From assembly GCA_947476475.1 (NCBI GenBank), contig CANJQT010000002.1:34756-98755 (forward strand): 64,000 nucleotides of DNA, read 5' to 3'. Below, one piece after another: positions 41,983-51,259 of this stretch. Made by a program: the position numbers and the translations under genes. This DNA is from Paracoccaceae bacterium. Its GTDB lineage: Bacteria > Pseudomonadota > Alphaproteobacteria > Rhodobacterales > Rhodobacteraceae. The number at the start of each line of letters is the position of its first letter. The first letter of the stretch is position 1. The notes beneath the pieces were generated by a model. The model was given only the letters and a program-made list of their open reading frames with translations, was not told the DNA's origin and did no database searches.

Positions 41983-44448
41983 TCAGACTTTCATTCTGGC
42001 GCTCGTGGGGTCATACATTGGCTTCAGGCTGGCCTTTGCGGGATAACGCTTCAGCCCAATCTCAATTTCCCAGACACCCTCGTCCACATAATCTGAGGTA
42101 ATCCCGGCCGCGTTCACCACATAGCCAAGCGCCACAGCACCGCCCAGATGATAGCCATAGCTGGCCGAAGAGGTGGTGCCGACCATCGTGCCGTCCCGGA
42201 AAATCGCCTCGTTGTGATACATCAAGGGCTCGGGATCGGTCAGTAAGAATTGCAGCAGTCGCTTCTTCAGCACCGGCGCGGCCTTTTGCTTCAGCAAAGC
42301 CTCGCGCCCGATGAAGGGCACCTTCTTGTCAAATGCCACCGCGAAGGCAAGGCCCGCCTCGATCGGCGTATCCTCGCCGGTGATGTCATGGCCCCAGTGG
42401 CGATAGGCTTTTTCGATGCGCAGCGCGTCCATCGCATGCATGCCGCACAGCTTCATGCCATGGGGCTTGCCTGCCTGAACCAGCATGTCGAACAGGGCTA
42501 TCGCCCATTCGGTGGGCACGTAAAGCTCCCACCCGAGTTCGCCCATATAGCTGATGCGGGTGGCGCGCACGCTGACGGCGCCCAGCGTGATTTCCTTCGA
42601 GGCCCCGAACGGAAAGCCCGCGTTGGTCAGATCGTCGGGGGTAAGGCTGGCCAGCACATCGCGCGACTTCGGCCCCATCACGCCTAGCACCGCCCAGGCG
42701 GAGGTCACATCATCGACATAGACCTTTGCCCCCGCCGTCATGTTGTTCTTGAGCCAGGCCATGTCATGGGAGGCGGTGGCCGCCGCGGTGATGACCATGA
42801 ACTTCTCGTCAGCAATGCGCAGCACCGTGAGGTCGGCCTCGATCCCGCCTCGATCATTGAGCCACTGAGTATAGACCGAGCGGCCATTGGCCACATCCAT
42901 GTCGGCCGCACAGATGCGCTGCATTTCGTGCTGCGCGTCGGGGCCCTGGACGAAGAACTTGGCCATGGTCGACTGTTCGAAAAGGCCCACGGCCTCGCGG
43001 GTGGCTTTCACTTCGGCTGCGGCATTCGCGAACCAGTTTTGACGGCCAAAGCCATGTTCGTATTTCGCCTCCTGCCCCGGGTTCGCGAACCAGTTCGGGC
43101 GCTCCCATCCCGCGACTTCGCCAAAGCAGGCACCGGCCTCTTTCAGGCGCGAATAGAGTGCAGTATGGCGCAGATTGCGCGCGGTTTCGAACTGCCGGTA
43201 GGGCCAGTGCATCGCATAGGTCAGGCCAAGCGCTTCGGACACGCGGGTCTTGAGGTATGGCTTGTGGTTCTGGTGCGGCATCATCCGGCTGATATCGACA
43301 TCATACAGGTCCATCGGGGGATGACCCTCGACGATCCAATGGGCAAGCGCCATACCGACGCCCCCGCCCGACTGGATCCCGATGGAGTTGAAACCGGCGG
43401 CCACATAGAAATTCTTCAGGTTCGGTGCCGGCCCCAGCAGGTAGCGCTGATCGGGGGTGAAGCTTTCCGGCCCGTTGAAGAACTTGCGGATGCCGGTTTC
43501 GGCCAGGCGCGGCACGCGGGCCATGGCGGCCTCAATCACCGGCATGAAATGGTCCATGTCGCCTGCGATTTCGTCAAAGCAGAAATCCTCGGGGATGCCG
43601 TCCAGCGCCCAGGGCTTGGCGTTCAGCTCAAAGCCCCCGACCAGAAGCTTGCCCGCATCTTCCTTGAAATAGGCACCAGCATCCATGTTGCGCAGCACCG
43701 GCAGGTTCTTGGGCAGATCATCCATCGCCTCGGTGACGATATAGAAATGTTCCGCCGCCTGAAGCGGCACATCGACGCCCGCCCATTTTCCGACTTCCCG
43801 CGCCCACATGCCCGCGCAGTTGACGACCATCTGGGCGGTGACGTCACCCTGATCGGTGCGCACGCCCACGGCGTGGCCATCTTTGGTTATCACATCGTTG
43901 ACCTTGATCCCCTCCAGAATCGTGGCCCCGCCCATCCGAGCGCCCTTGGCCAGCGCCATGGTGGTGTCGGCAGGATTGACCTGGCCATCCTGCGGGAAGT
44001 GGATCGCCCCCACCACATCCTCGATCTGCATCAAGGGCCACATTTCCTGGGCCTTCTTGGGGGTGATCTCCTCCATCTCGGCGCCAAAGGCCCGCGCAGC
44101 CGAGGCCGAGCGGCGGATTTCTTCCCAGCGTTCGGCATTGGTGGCGATCGAGATCGATCCCACCTGCTTCAGCCCCGTCGCTTGCCCGGTTTCCTTTTCC
44201 AACTGTGGGTAAAGCCCAAGACTGTATTGCGCCAGTTGGGTGAGGTTCTTGGTGTAAAGCACACCCCGGATTAGGCCCGCTGCATGCCAGGTCGTGCCAC
44301 TGGTCAGCTGCTTGCGCTCCAGCAAAAGCACGTCTTTCTTGCCCATCTTGGTCAGATGGTAGGCCAGCGAACAGCCAATGATACCGCCGCCGATGATGAC
44401 GATTTCTGCCTGAGTGGGAAGTTTACTCATCTTCTTGTCCAGATCCAA
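41983..44448 (-). CDS. FAD-dependent dehydrogenase with GcvT-like C-terminus (dimethylglycine/sarcosine dehydrogenase family), copy B
   Basis: GGGIIGCSLAYHLTKMG; TSGTTWHAAGL; aminomethyltransferase-like C-terminal half. Confidence 0.88.
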   Translation of the reverse strand: MDLDKKMSKLPTQAEIVIIGGGIIGCSLAYHLTKMGKKDVLLLERKQLTSGTTWHAAGLIRGVLYTKNLTQLAQYSLGLYPQLEKETGQATGLKQVGSISIATNAERWEEIRRSASAARAFGAEMEEITPKKAQEMWPLMQIEDVVGAIHFPQDGQVNPADTTMALAKGARMGGATILEGIKVNDVITKDGHAVGVRTDQGDVTAQMVVNCAGMWAREVGKWAGVDVPLQAAEHFYIVTEAMDDLPKNLPVLRNMDAGAYFKEDAGKLLVGGFELNAKPWALDGIPEDFCFDEIAGDMDHFMPVIEAAMARVPRLAETGIRKFFNGPESFTPDQRYLLGPAPNLKNFYVAAGFNSIGIQSGGGVGMALAHWIVEGHPPMDLYDVDISRMMPHQNHKPYLKTRVSEALGLTYAMHWPYRQFETARNLRHTALYSRLKEAGACFGEVAGWERPNWFANPGQEAKYEHGFGRQNWFANAAAEVKATREAVGLFEQSTMAKFFVQGPDAQHEMQRICAADMDVANGRSVYTQWLNDRGGIEADLTVLRIADEKFMVITAAATASHDMAWLKNNMTAGAKVYVDDVTSAWAVLGVMGPKSRDVLASLTPDDLTNAGFPFGASKEITLGAVSVRATRISYMGELGWELYVPTEWAIALFDMLVQAGKPHGMKLCGMHAMDALRIEKAYRHWGHDITGEDTPIEAGLAFAVAFDKKVPFIGREALLKQKAAPVLKKRLLQFLLTDPEPLMYHNEAIFRDGTMVGTTSSASYGYHLGGAVALGYVVNAAGITSDYVDEGVWEIEIGLKRYPAKASLKPMYDPTSARMKV

Positions 44449-44511
44449 AGGGCCGGGTCAGCGGCCGAAAGGGGAAATGCCCGCATCGGTCAGGATGCGG
44501 GCCGGTTAGGG

Positions 44512-46938
44512 TCAGGCGCGGGCGCGTTCGCTCGCGGGGTCGAAGATCGGCTCGGCCAGCACTTCGGCGGGGCGGCGTTCGTCCAAGAGCTCCACCTCGA
44601 ACCTTGTGCCGGGGGCGGCAAGGTCAGGGCGGACATAACCGAAGGCAAGACCGGTCTTGACCGTATGGCCATAACCGCCCGAGGTGATAACCCCCACCGC
44701 CTGGCCATCGACCAGGATCGGCTCGCCGCCGCGCACGTCATTGTCGCTGACATTGACCTTCAGATAGACAAGCTTGGTCTTGATCCCCTCCGCCCGCCGC
44801 TTCAGCGTCGCCTCGCGGCCGCGGAAGGCGCCCTTGTCAGGGGCGAAGAACCGTTCCATGTCTGCCTCGATCATGGTGATCTCGTTCGTCAGTTCCGCAC
44901 CCCAGCCGCGATAGGCCTTTTCCATGCGCAGGCTGTTGACGGCGTAAAGGCCGAAGTTGGCGATACCGTGTGGCTGACCCGCCGCCCAGACCTTTTGGTA
45001 AAGTGCCACCATCTGGTCGCGGGGGGTATGAAGCTCCCAGCCCAACTCGCCCACATAGTTGACCCGCATCGCCCGCAACGGTACGCTCGCCACGCTCATT
45101 TCCTGCGCGGTAAGCCAGCGGAAGTTGCTGTTGCCAAGGTCTGCCTGAGTCAGCCCCTGCAGGACGTCGCGCGCCCGCGGACCGGCTACCACTAGAACGC
45201 CCATCTTGTCGGTCATGTTGGTGATTGTGACCTGTTCGCCCGCAGCCTTCAGGCTGGTCAGGTGATCCAGATCGCGCATCTCGGCCCCGATCGAGGAGAG
45301 CAGATAGAACAGGTCGTCAGCCAGTTTGGTGACGGTGAATTCCGTCTCGATCATGCCGTTTTCGGTCAGAAGATGGGTCAGCATGATGCCCCCCACCTTT
45401 TTCGGCAGCTTGTTGGCCAGAATCCGGTCAAGGAAGGCCGCCGCATCTGGCCCGGTCACATCATACTTGGCAAAGCTCGTAAGGTCGGCCACCCCCACCC
45501 GTTCCCGCACCGCGCGACATTCCTCGGCCACAAGCGGGAAAGCATTGTTGCGGCGGTAGCCCGGGGCTTCGGGCTTGCCTTCTGGGTGGAAGAATTTCGG
45601 GCGCTCATAGCCCGCCCCCTCCATGAAGGCGCAGCCCTGATCCTTCAGCACCTCATGTAGCGGCGACTGGCGTACAGGGCGGCCGGCCTCGCGTTCCTCG
45701 CCCGGCAGGTGGGCGACGAACATGTGATGGTAATCCTCGAAACTCTTGGCCCGCGTATAGGTCTGATCGGCCCAAGCGCCGAAACGACGCGGGTCGAAAT
45801 CCTTCATGTTGATCTCGGCCTCGCCATTCACGATCCACTCGGCCAGATACTTGCCGCAACCCGCCCCCTGCGCGATGCCGATGGAGGCACCACAGCATTG
45901 CCAGAAGTTCTTCTGCCCCGAGGGGCCGAGCAGCGGCAGCCCATCTGGCGTATGCGGGATGGCACCGTTGACGATTCGCTTGATTCCGGCCTTTGCGAAA
46001 ATCGGCATCCGTTCCAGCGCGTTTGCCAGCCAGGGCGAAATGCGGTCGAGGTCGCCCTCGAACAGCTCATTCTCCGCCGACCATTCCGGCCAGCCGCCTC
46101 GATGGACCCAGGCCTCGCGCGCGGCGGTATGCTCATAGATGCCGATCAGGCCCGCCTTCTGTTCCTGACGGTAGTAACCGGCGGTGTAGCTGTCGCGGAA
46201 GACCGGCAGTTCGACATCCCGCCCACGGAATTCGGGCAACGATTCCGTAACAAGATACTGATGTTCCATATTGGTGATTGGCACGTCGAGGTCGACCCAC
46301 TTGCCCACTTCACGCGCATAGCAGCCACCAGCGTTAACCACATGTTCGCAGCTGAACTCGCCCGCATTCTCAGTCTTCACCAGCCATTCGCCAGTAGGCA
46401 GGCGTTCGATCCCGGTCACCAGCGTGCGCTTCATGATCTCGCCGCCCATGTTCTTGGCGGCGATCGCCATGGCGTTGCAGGCGCCTGCCGGATCGACGTG
46501 ACCGTCATCGAGCGTATGGGCCCCAAGGATCACGCCGGTCGTATCCATGAACGGGTTAATTCTTTTGATCTCGTCCGGCCCGATTAACTCCATACGGTAG
46601 CCGATATTACGCGAAATCCCAAGGACATAGCGGAACCAGTCAGCTTCTTCCTGGCTGGTTGCAATGCGGATGCCGCCGCAACCATGCCAACTGACATATT
46701 GGCCCGTCATCGATTCCAGCTTAGGATACAGGAGGTTCCCGTAATGGTGGATCTTTGAGATGTTGTAATGGCCCTGGAAGCTGGCGCACTGGCCTGCCGC
46801 GTGCCAGGTGGAGCCCGAGGTCAGTTCTCCTTTTTCGATCAGTAGGCATTCTTTCCAACCCATTTCGGCTAGGTGATACAGCAGCCCCACCCCCATCATG
46901 CCACCGCCGACAATGGCCACCCGCTTGTGCTGACGCAT
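44512..46938 (-). CDS. FAD-dependent dehydrogenase with GcvT-like C-terminus (dimethylglycine/sarcosine dehydrogenase family), copy A
   Basis: GGGMMGVGLLYHLAEMG; TSGSTWHAAGQ; tandem paralogue of 41983..44448. Confidence 0.88.
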   Translation of the reverse strand: MRQHKRVAIVGGGMMGVGLLYHLAEMGWKECLLIEKGELTSGSTWHAAGQCASFQGHYNISKIHHYGNLLYPKLESMTGQYVSWHGCGGIRIATSQEEADWFRYVLGISRNIGYRMELIGPDEIKRINPFMDTTGVILGAHTLDDGHVDPAGACNAMAIAAKNMGGEIMKRTLVTGIERLPTGEWLVKTENAGEFSCEHVVNAGGCYAREVGKWVDLDVPITNMEHQYLVTESLPEFRGRDVELPVFRDSYTAGYYRQEQKAGLIGIYEHTAAREAWVHRGGWPEWSAENELFEGDLDRISPWLANALERMPIFAKAGIKRIVNGAIPHTPDGLPLLGPSGQKNFWQCCGASIGIAQGAGCGKYLAEWIVNGEAEINMKDFDPRRFGAWADQTYTRAKSFEDYHHMFVAHLPGEEREAGRPVRQSPLHEVLKDQGCAFMEGAGYERPKFFHPEGKPEAPGYRRNNAFPLVAEECRAVRERVGVADLTSFAKYDVTGPDAAAFLDRILANKLPKKVGGIMLTHLLTENGMIETEFTVTKLADDLFYLLSSIGAEMRDLDHLTSLKAAGEQVTITNMTDKMGVLVVAGPRARDVLQGLTQADLGNSNFRWLTAQEMSVASVPLRAMRVNYVGELGWELHTPRDQMVALYQKVWAAGQPHGIANFGLYAVNSLRMEKAYRGWGAELTNEITMIEADMERFFAPDKGAFRGREATLKRRAEGIKTKLVYLKVNVSDNDVRGGEPILVDGQAVGVITSGGYGHTVKTGLAFGYVRPDLAAPGTRFEVELLDERRPAEVLAEPIFDPASERARA

Positions 46939-47006
46939 CCTCTAAGTCCCCTGATCTCCCGCCACTGCGGGCCCTGACGTACCAGAGGCCGCGCTCTGTC
47001 TTCTCT

Positions 47007-47056
47007 GAAAGTTTCCGCCCGGAATTAATCTAAGACAAATGATGCTTTCTTATATA
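47007..47056 (-). promoter_or_regulatory. Conserved promoter element, copy 3 (flavoprotein operon)
   Basis: minus strand tatataagaaagcatcATTTGTCTTAGATTAAT-N7-GGAAACTTTC. Confidence 0.75.
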
Positions 47057-47104
47057 TTTATGCGTAGTTGCTATCTGTCGCCCCGGTAAAGAGGCGACCG
47101 GCGC

Positions 47105-48472
47105 TCATTCTGCTGCTTCACGGGTCATCAGCCAAGTCGGCACCACTTCGCGCGACAGAACGTCCGCCACTGTCTCGCGCCGCCGCACAACTGTAGAGCG
47201 GCCATTGGACACCATCACAGTGGCAGAGCGCGGGATGACATTAGACTGGCAGGCAAAGCTCTCATTATAGGCTCCCATGTCCAGGAAGGCTAAAGTGTCG
47301 CCGATCTTCAACGGCGGCAGTTCGCGCGCTTTGGCCAGAATGTCGCCTGCATTACAGGTCTGACCGCAGACATCGACGACCTCTGCACCCTTGCGCTCTA
47401 CATCATTGGCAACCACAATATGGTGGACCGAGCAGCGCGGATCGAACGGGTCGCGCATTTCGTTTGAGTTGCCATCCACATAGACCCAAGTCTTGTTGGC
47501 CAGCGTATGGTCTTCCTTGCGGGCATTAACCTGCACCACCCATAGGCCAGCGCTTTCCCAGCAATAACGCCCCGGCTCCAGCATCAAGACCGGCACCGGC
47601 ATGCCATGCTTGGCGCAGGTTTCGGTAATTGCCTTGCTGATCACGCGGCCATATTCCTCGACCGAGGGGGGCGCATCGGCGCCGTAGCGTTCCGACACGA
47701 AGCCGCCACCAATGTTCAGGTAGGCGGGCGCCCAGCCGGTCTGCGCCTTGATGTCGCCGAGGATTTCAACCAGTTCCTCGGTTTCCTCGCGGTAGAATCC
47801 AGCGCGGCGCGGGATGCCGCCGTGGTAATGGCAACCTTCCAGCGAGACATTCTTCATGCCTTGGGCGATCTTGACCGCTTCGGCATAGGCGTCAGGCGCC
47901 AAGCCAAACTTGAAAGTGCGTTCCCAGTAACTGGGGCTGATGCCTTCTGGATAGCGGGCATCGACATACTTCACCTCTGCCAGCGACCGCAGCGGCAGGC
48001 GGATGCGCAGGGAAATCCGCGCGACCTTGCCCATTTGGGTGGCCACTTCGCCGACAAGTCTCAACTCGTCAGGATTGTCGACCTGGTTCAACACCCCCAT
48101 GTCGATGGCAGCTTCGATGGTTTCGCGCGATTTGTTGGCGCCGTTCATGACGATCTTGCGCGGGTCGGACCCGGCCATCATCGCCACAGTTAGCTCGCCC
48201 AGACCAAAGGCATCGCCACCGCCGCCCTCTTCCACGATCACGCGGCGTGCGGCCAGGCCCCAGTTACCCTTCATGCCCGCGCAGACGATCACCTCGGCCG
48301 GATAGACATCGGCAAAGGCGCGGTGGATGCGGCGGAAGTTCTGACGGATGGTATTTTCCGATAACACGAACAGCGGAGTGCCATATTGTGCCGCCAGGTC
48401 CGGGACCTTGATCCCTTCGAATGCCAGCTGGTTGTCGGAACCGGAGTCTAGATAGTTCCCGAATTTTGTCAT
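47105..48472 (-). CDS. Fold-type III PLP-dependent decarboxylase (diaminopimelate/ornithine decarboxylase family)
   Basis: CAGMKGNWGLAARR (PLP Lys region), CHYHGGIPR, GGGF, EPGRYCWESAG, CGQTCNAGDILA. Confidence 0.88.
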   Translation of the reverse strand: MTKFGNYLDSGSDNQLAFEGIKVPDLAAQYGTPLFVLSENTIRQNFRRIHRAFADVYPAEVIVCAGMKGNWGLAARRVIVEEGGGGDAFGLGELTVAMMAGSDPRKIVMNGANKSRETIEAAIDMGVLNQVDNPDELRLVGEVATQMGKVARISLRIRLPLRSLAEVKYVDARYPEGISPSYWERTFKFGLAPDAYAEAVKIAQGMKNVSLEGCHYHGGIPRRAGFYREETEELVEILGDIKAQTGWAPAYLNIGGGFVSERYGADAPPSVEEYGRVISKAITETCAKHGMPVPVLMLEPGRYCWESAGLWVVQVNARKEDHTLANKTWVYVDGNSNEMRDPFDPRCSVHHIVVANDVERKGAEVVDVCGQTCNAGDILAKARELPPLKIGDTLAFLDMGAYNESFACQSNVIPRSATVMVSNGRSTVVRRRETVADVLSREVVPTWLMTREAAE

Positions 48473-48524
48473 AGCGATCGCCTCCACTGCAGCTTGCCTT
48501 TTTAGTCTGCAACGGGGCGCATGT

Positions 48525-48562
48525 GTGGTCAATATTAATTATTAATAATTATTATTGACCAC
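48525..48562. repeat. 38-bp near-perfect palindrome (putative operator)
   Basis: GTGGTCAATATTAATTATT|AATAATTATTATTGACCAC; 18 of 19 pairs match. Confidence 0.85.
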
Positions 48563-49124
48563 GTCGATCCGAAACCCGGCGGCGAGTGCAGGATACCATG
48601 ATGTCAGGCTCCGAACCGATTACGCGCAGCCAGTGCGGCATCAGTGCGCTGAAGTAATAGGGCTCACCCCGCTCCATAATCCGCCGCTCCTCCCCAACTG
48701 TCACTTCGATCCGGCCAGAGATCAGAAAACCTGATTCCCGTGCCTCCTCGCGCAACTGCCTCATCCCCGAATCGGCACCCGGCTTGAAAAGTTCGTATTG
48801 AAAGATCATCAGTCCATCGGTCACGCCGCCGCACACCTGCCAAAAGGCTATCTTGCCCCTGCTCACGCGCTTTAGAGCCTCGACCCGACAGAACGCCTTC
48901 TGGGGCGAGGTACCGGGGAGTTGCCAGGACTCGGCCATGCTCAGCCGAAAGGCGCTCAGAAGCTTCAACAGCTACGAAATTAATGGGTTCAACCGGTTCT
49001 GCTCGATCAGCGCGATGGTGGCATTGCTGACGCCCCTCATCTTGCTCAGTTTGCGTTGCGACAGCCCGAACTTCGCGCGCACCGCACTCAGCCTCGGGCC
49101 GATGCGCCCCTCTCGGGAGTCGAG
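48552..49124 (-). pseudogene. XRE-family regulator with cupin domain, interrupted by an in-frame TAG
   Basis: HTH part IGPRLSAVRAKFGLSQRKLSKMRGVSNATIALIEQNRLNPLIS*, same frame continues LLKLLSAFRLSMAES...cupin; stop at 48972-48974; 5' limit uncertain. Confidence 0.8.
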
Positions 49125-50437
49125 GTGATGACCCGCACTGGAGCAATTCTCAATTCCAACGGTCGCTTGACCTTTCCCCGCGCATTGATCGAGGACACCA
49201 TTGCTAAGGCTGGCCGACGCCTTGTGCTGCATGGTCAGGATCCCAAACACGATATGGCACCTTGGACGATAAGGTCTATTTTAGCAACGCCCCGCTCTCG
49301 ACATGGTTGATGCCCGCTCAGGCGCATACCGCGATCGACGGTGAAGGATCTTTTTGACTGTGCACGCGTCTTGGACGCGATGAGAAATGTGTATTTTTTC
49401 CAACGAACAGTGGTCTGCTGCGACCTAACCAATCCGTTCGAGATGGACTTCAACACCTGCTATGCGTCGACCTTGGGCACCAGCACGCATCTGGGCACCA
49501 GCAGGACTGATCCTGCCTAAATGATGACCTCAATCAGGCTTCTGCACGAAGTATCAGGGGGTGAGGACAAATGGCGCGTCCAGCCTTTCGTCAGCCAACC
49601 CAACTGCTTCGTTGCGCCTCCGTTGCGCTTTGCCGCCGAGGCCTGCCTGTGTCTTGAGGTCGCTGTGCGCGAAGGCATGCCGGTGTTTCTGGTGCCAGCA
49701 GTCAGGCCGGAGGCACATCTCTTGCAGCACTTGCGGCTGCACTCGCGCTCGAAGAGGCTGAATGTCTGGCCGAAATGTTCTATGCCAACGCTATCAAGGC
49801 CGGCACGCCTACTATCTTTGGCACCTATTGCTTTGTCTCCGACCTGCGCACCGGTGCGATGTCTGGCGGCAGCCCCGAACAAGCGCTGCTGTCAGCCGCT
49901 TCGGCCCAGTTGGAGCAGTTCTATGAACTGAACTGTGGCACCGACTTGGGAATGACCGATTCCAAGATCTTCGACGAGCAATCTGGCTACGAAAAAGCCC
50001 ATAAACAAGTCCTTGTCGGCAATGCTGAGGCCAGTCAGACATACAAAGCTGCTGGGCTGCAGCCAAAACAGATCGTGATCGACAATGAAATCATCGGCTC
50101 TACGCAACGCACCATCTGCGGCATCGAGGTGATGCCCGACAGCCTGTCTTTCGAAACCATACGAGAGGTCTGCATTGGCGGCCCGGGGCATTTCTTGGGC
50201 TCGGAGCAAACATTTCAGCTGATGCGCAAGGAAAATATCTCTCCTGACATCGGAGACCGCCGGAAGGTAAAGGACTTGAACCAGCGTGGTCGGCTCTCCA
50301 TCATCGAGCATGCCGAAACGTGTGTGAAGCAAATCCTGACCGGTCACTTACCAGCCCAAATCTATCTAAGTTTTGATGATGACGTGCGCCGCCACAATCC
50401 TGTGCGCCTGCCTGCGGCCCAGACACGGGCGGTTTGA
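49116..50437 (+). pseudogene. MttB (trimethylamine:corrinoid methyltransferase) family remnant
   Basis: HGQDPKHDM, DLFDCARVLDAM, FVSDLRTGAMSGGSPEQALL, SGYEKAH, IEV...IREVCIGGPGHFLG spread over frames with a stop (TAA near 49518) and a 1-nt deletion near 49700. Confidence 0.85.
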
Positions 50438-50499
50438 TCCGCTGCGCCCTTGACGGGCAAGGACCGGGCGCTATAGCGTCTGGTCCTCGGTTTACCCGG

Positions 50500-51240
50500 A
50501 TGGATTTGGACGTACCTATGGCGCGCAAGACAGCGGCCCTAAAGGCCCTTGGGGGCGGAGACCTTGGACGACGCGGTTTGGACGATGACATCGCCAACCG
50601 CCTGAGCGAGGCTATTCTTCAGGGCGAATTGCGTCAGGGTGAACGGCTGACCGAACTGGACCTGGCCGATCACTGGGGCGTCAGCCAAGGCACGATCCGT
50701 GCCGCTCTTAAGACGCTACAGCATCAGGGTCTAGTCGAATACCGGCCCCGCCGCGGCACTTTTGTTACTCAGATCACCGAGGCCGATGTGTTGGAAATCT
50801 ATACCCTCCGCGACGCGCTTGAGGCTCTGGCCGCCCGTAGCGCCGCCGTCCAAGGCGACGCCGCAGGGCGCGAGGCGCTGAAGTCAGTTCTCGACCAGAT
50901 GCGTCAGGCCGTCCATGATGGTAACCGCAGCCAGATGCTGGAGCTAGATTTCGAATTTCACCGTCGCGTTCTAAGCATGTCCGGCCACAAACGCCTGATC
51001 GAGATGTACCGCCAGATCGAGGCGCAGACCAAGCTGTTCCTGTCGATGACCGACCGCTTCCACCATGATCTGGATGGGCTTTTGGCCATCCATGAACCCC
51101 TTGCCACGGCCATTCTGGAGGGTGAGGCCGACCGCGCGTTTGATCTGGCCAGCCGGCACAGTGAAAAGGACGGCATGGCCCTTGTGGCCGCTATGTTTGC
51201 CCGGGATGTGGGCGTCACCACGTCACCTGTTCCGGCCTGA
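50500..51240 (+). CDS. GntR family regulator (FCD domain)
   Basis: wHTH (LTELDLADHWGVSQGTIRAALKTLQHQGLVEYRPRRGTFVTQIT) plus FCD domain. Confidence 0.92.
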   Translation: MDLDVPMARKTAALKALGGGDLGRRGLDDDIANRLSEAILQGELRQGERLTELDLADHWGVSQGTIRAALKTLQHQGLVEYRPRRGTFVTQITEADVLEIYTLRDALEALAARSAAVQGDAAGREALKSVLDQMRQAVHDGNRSQMLELDFEFHRRVLSMSGHKRLIEMYRQIEAQTKLFLSMTDRFHHDLDGLLAIHEPLATAILEGEADRAFDLASRHSEKDGMALVAAMFARDVGVTTSPVPA

Positions 51241-51259
51241 AAGGCAAGAGGGGGCCGCC

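Noticed and set aside
42766-44274. 502-aa plus-strand ORF
   Set aside because: Antisense shadow of the DMGDH-like gene 41983..44448.
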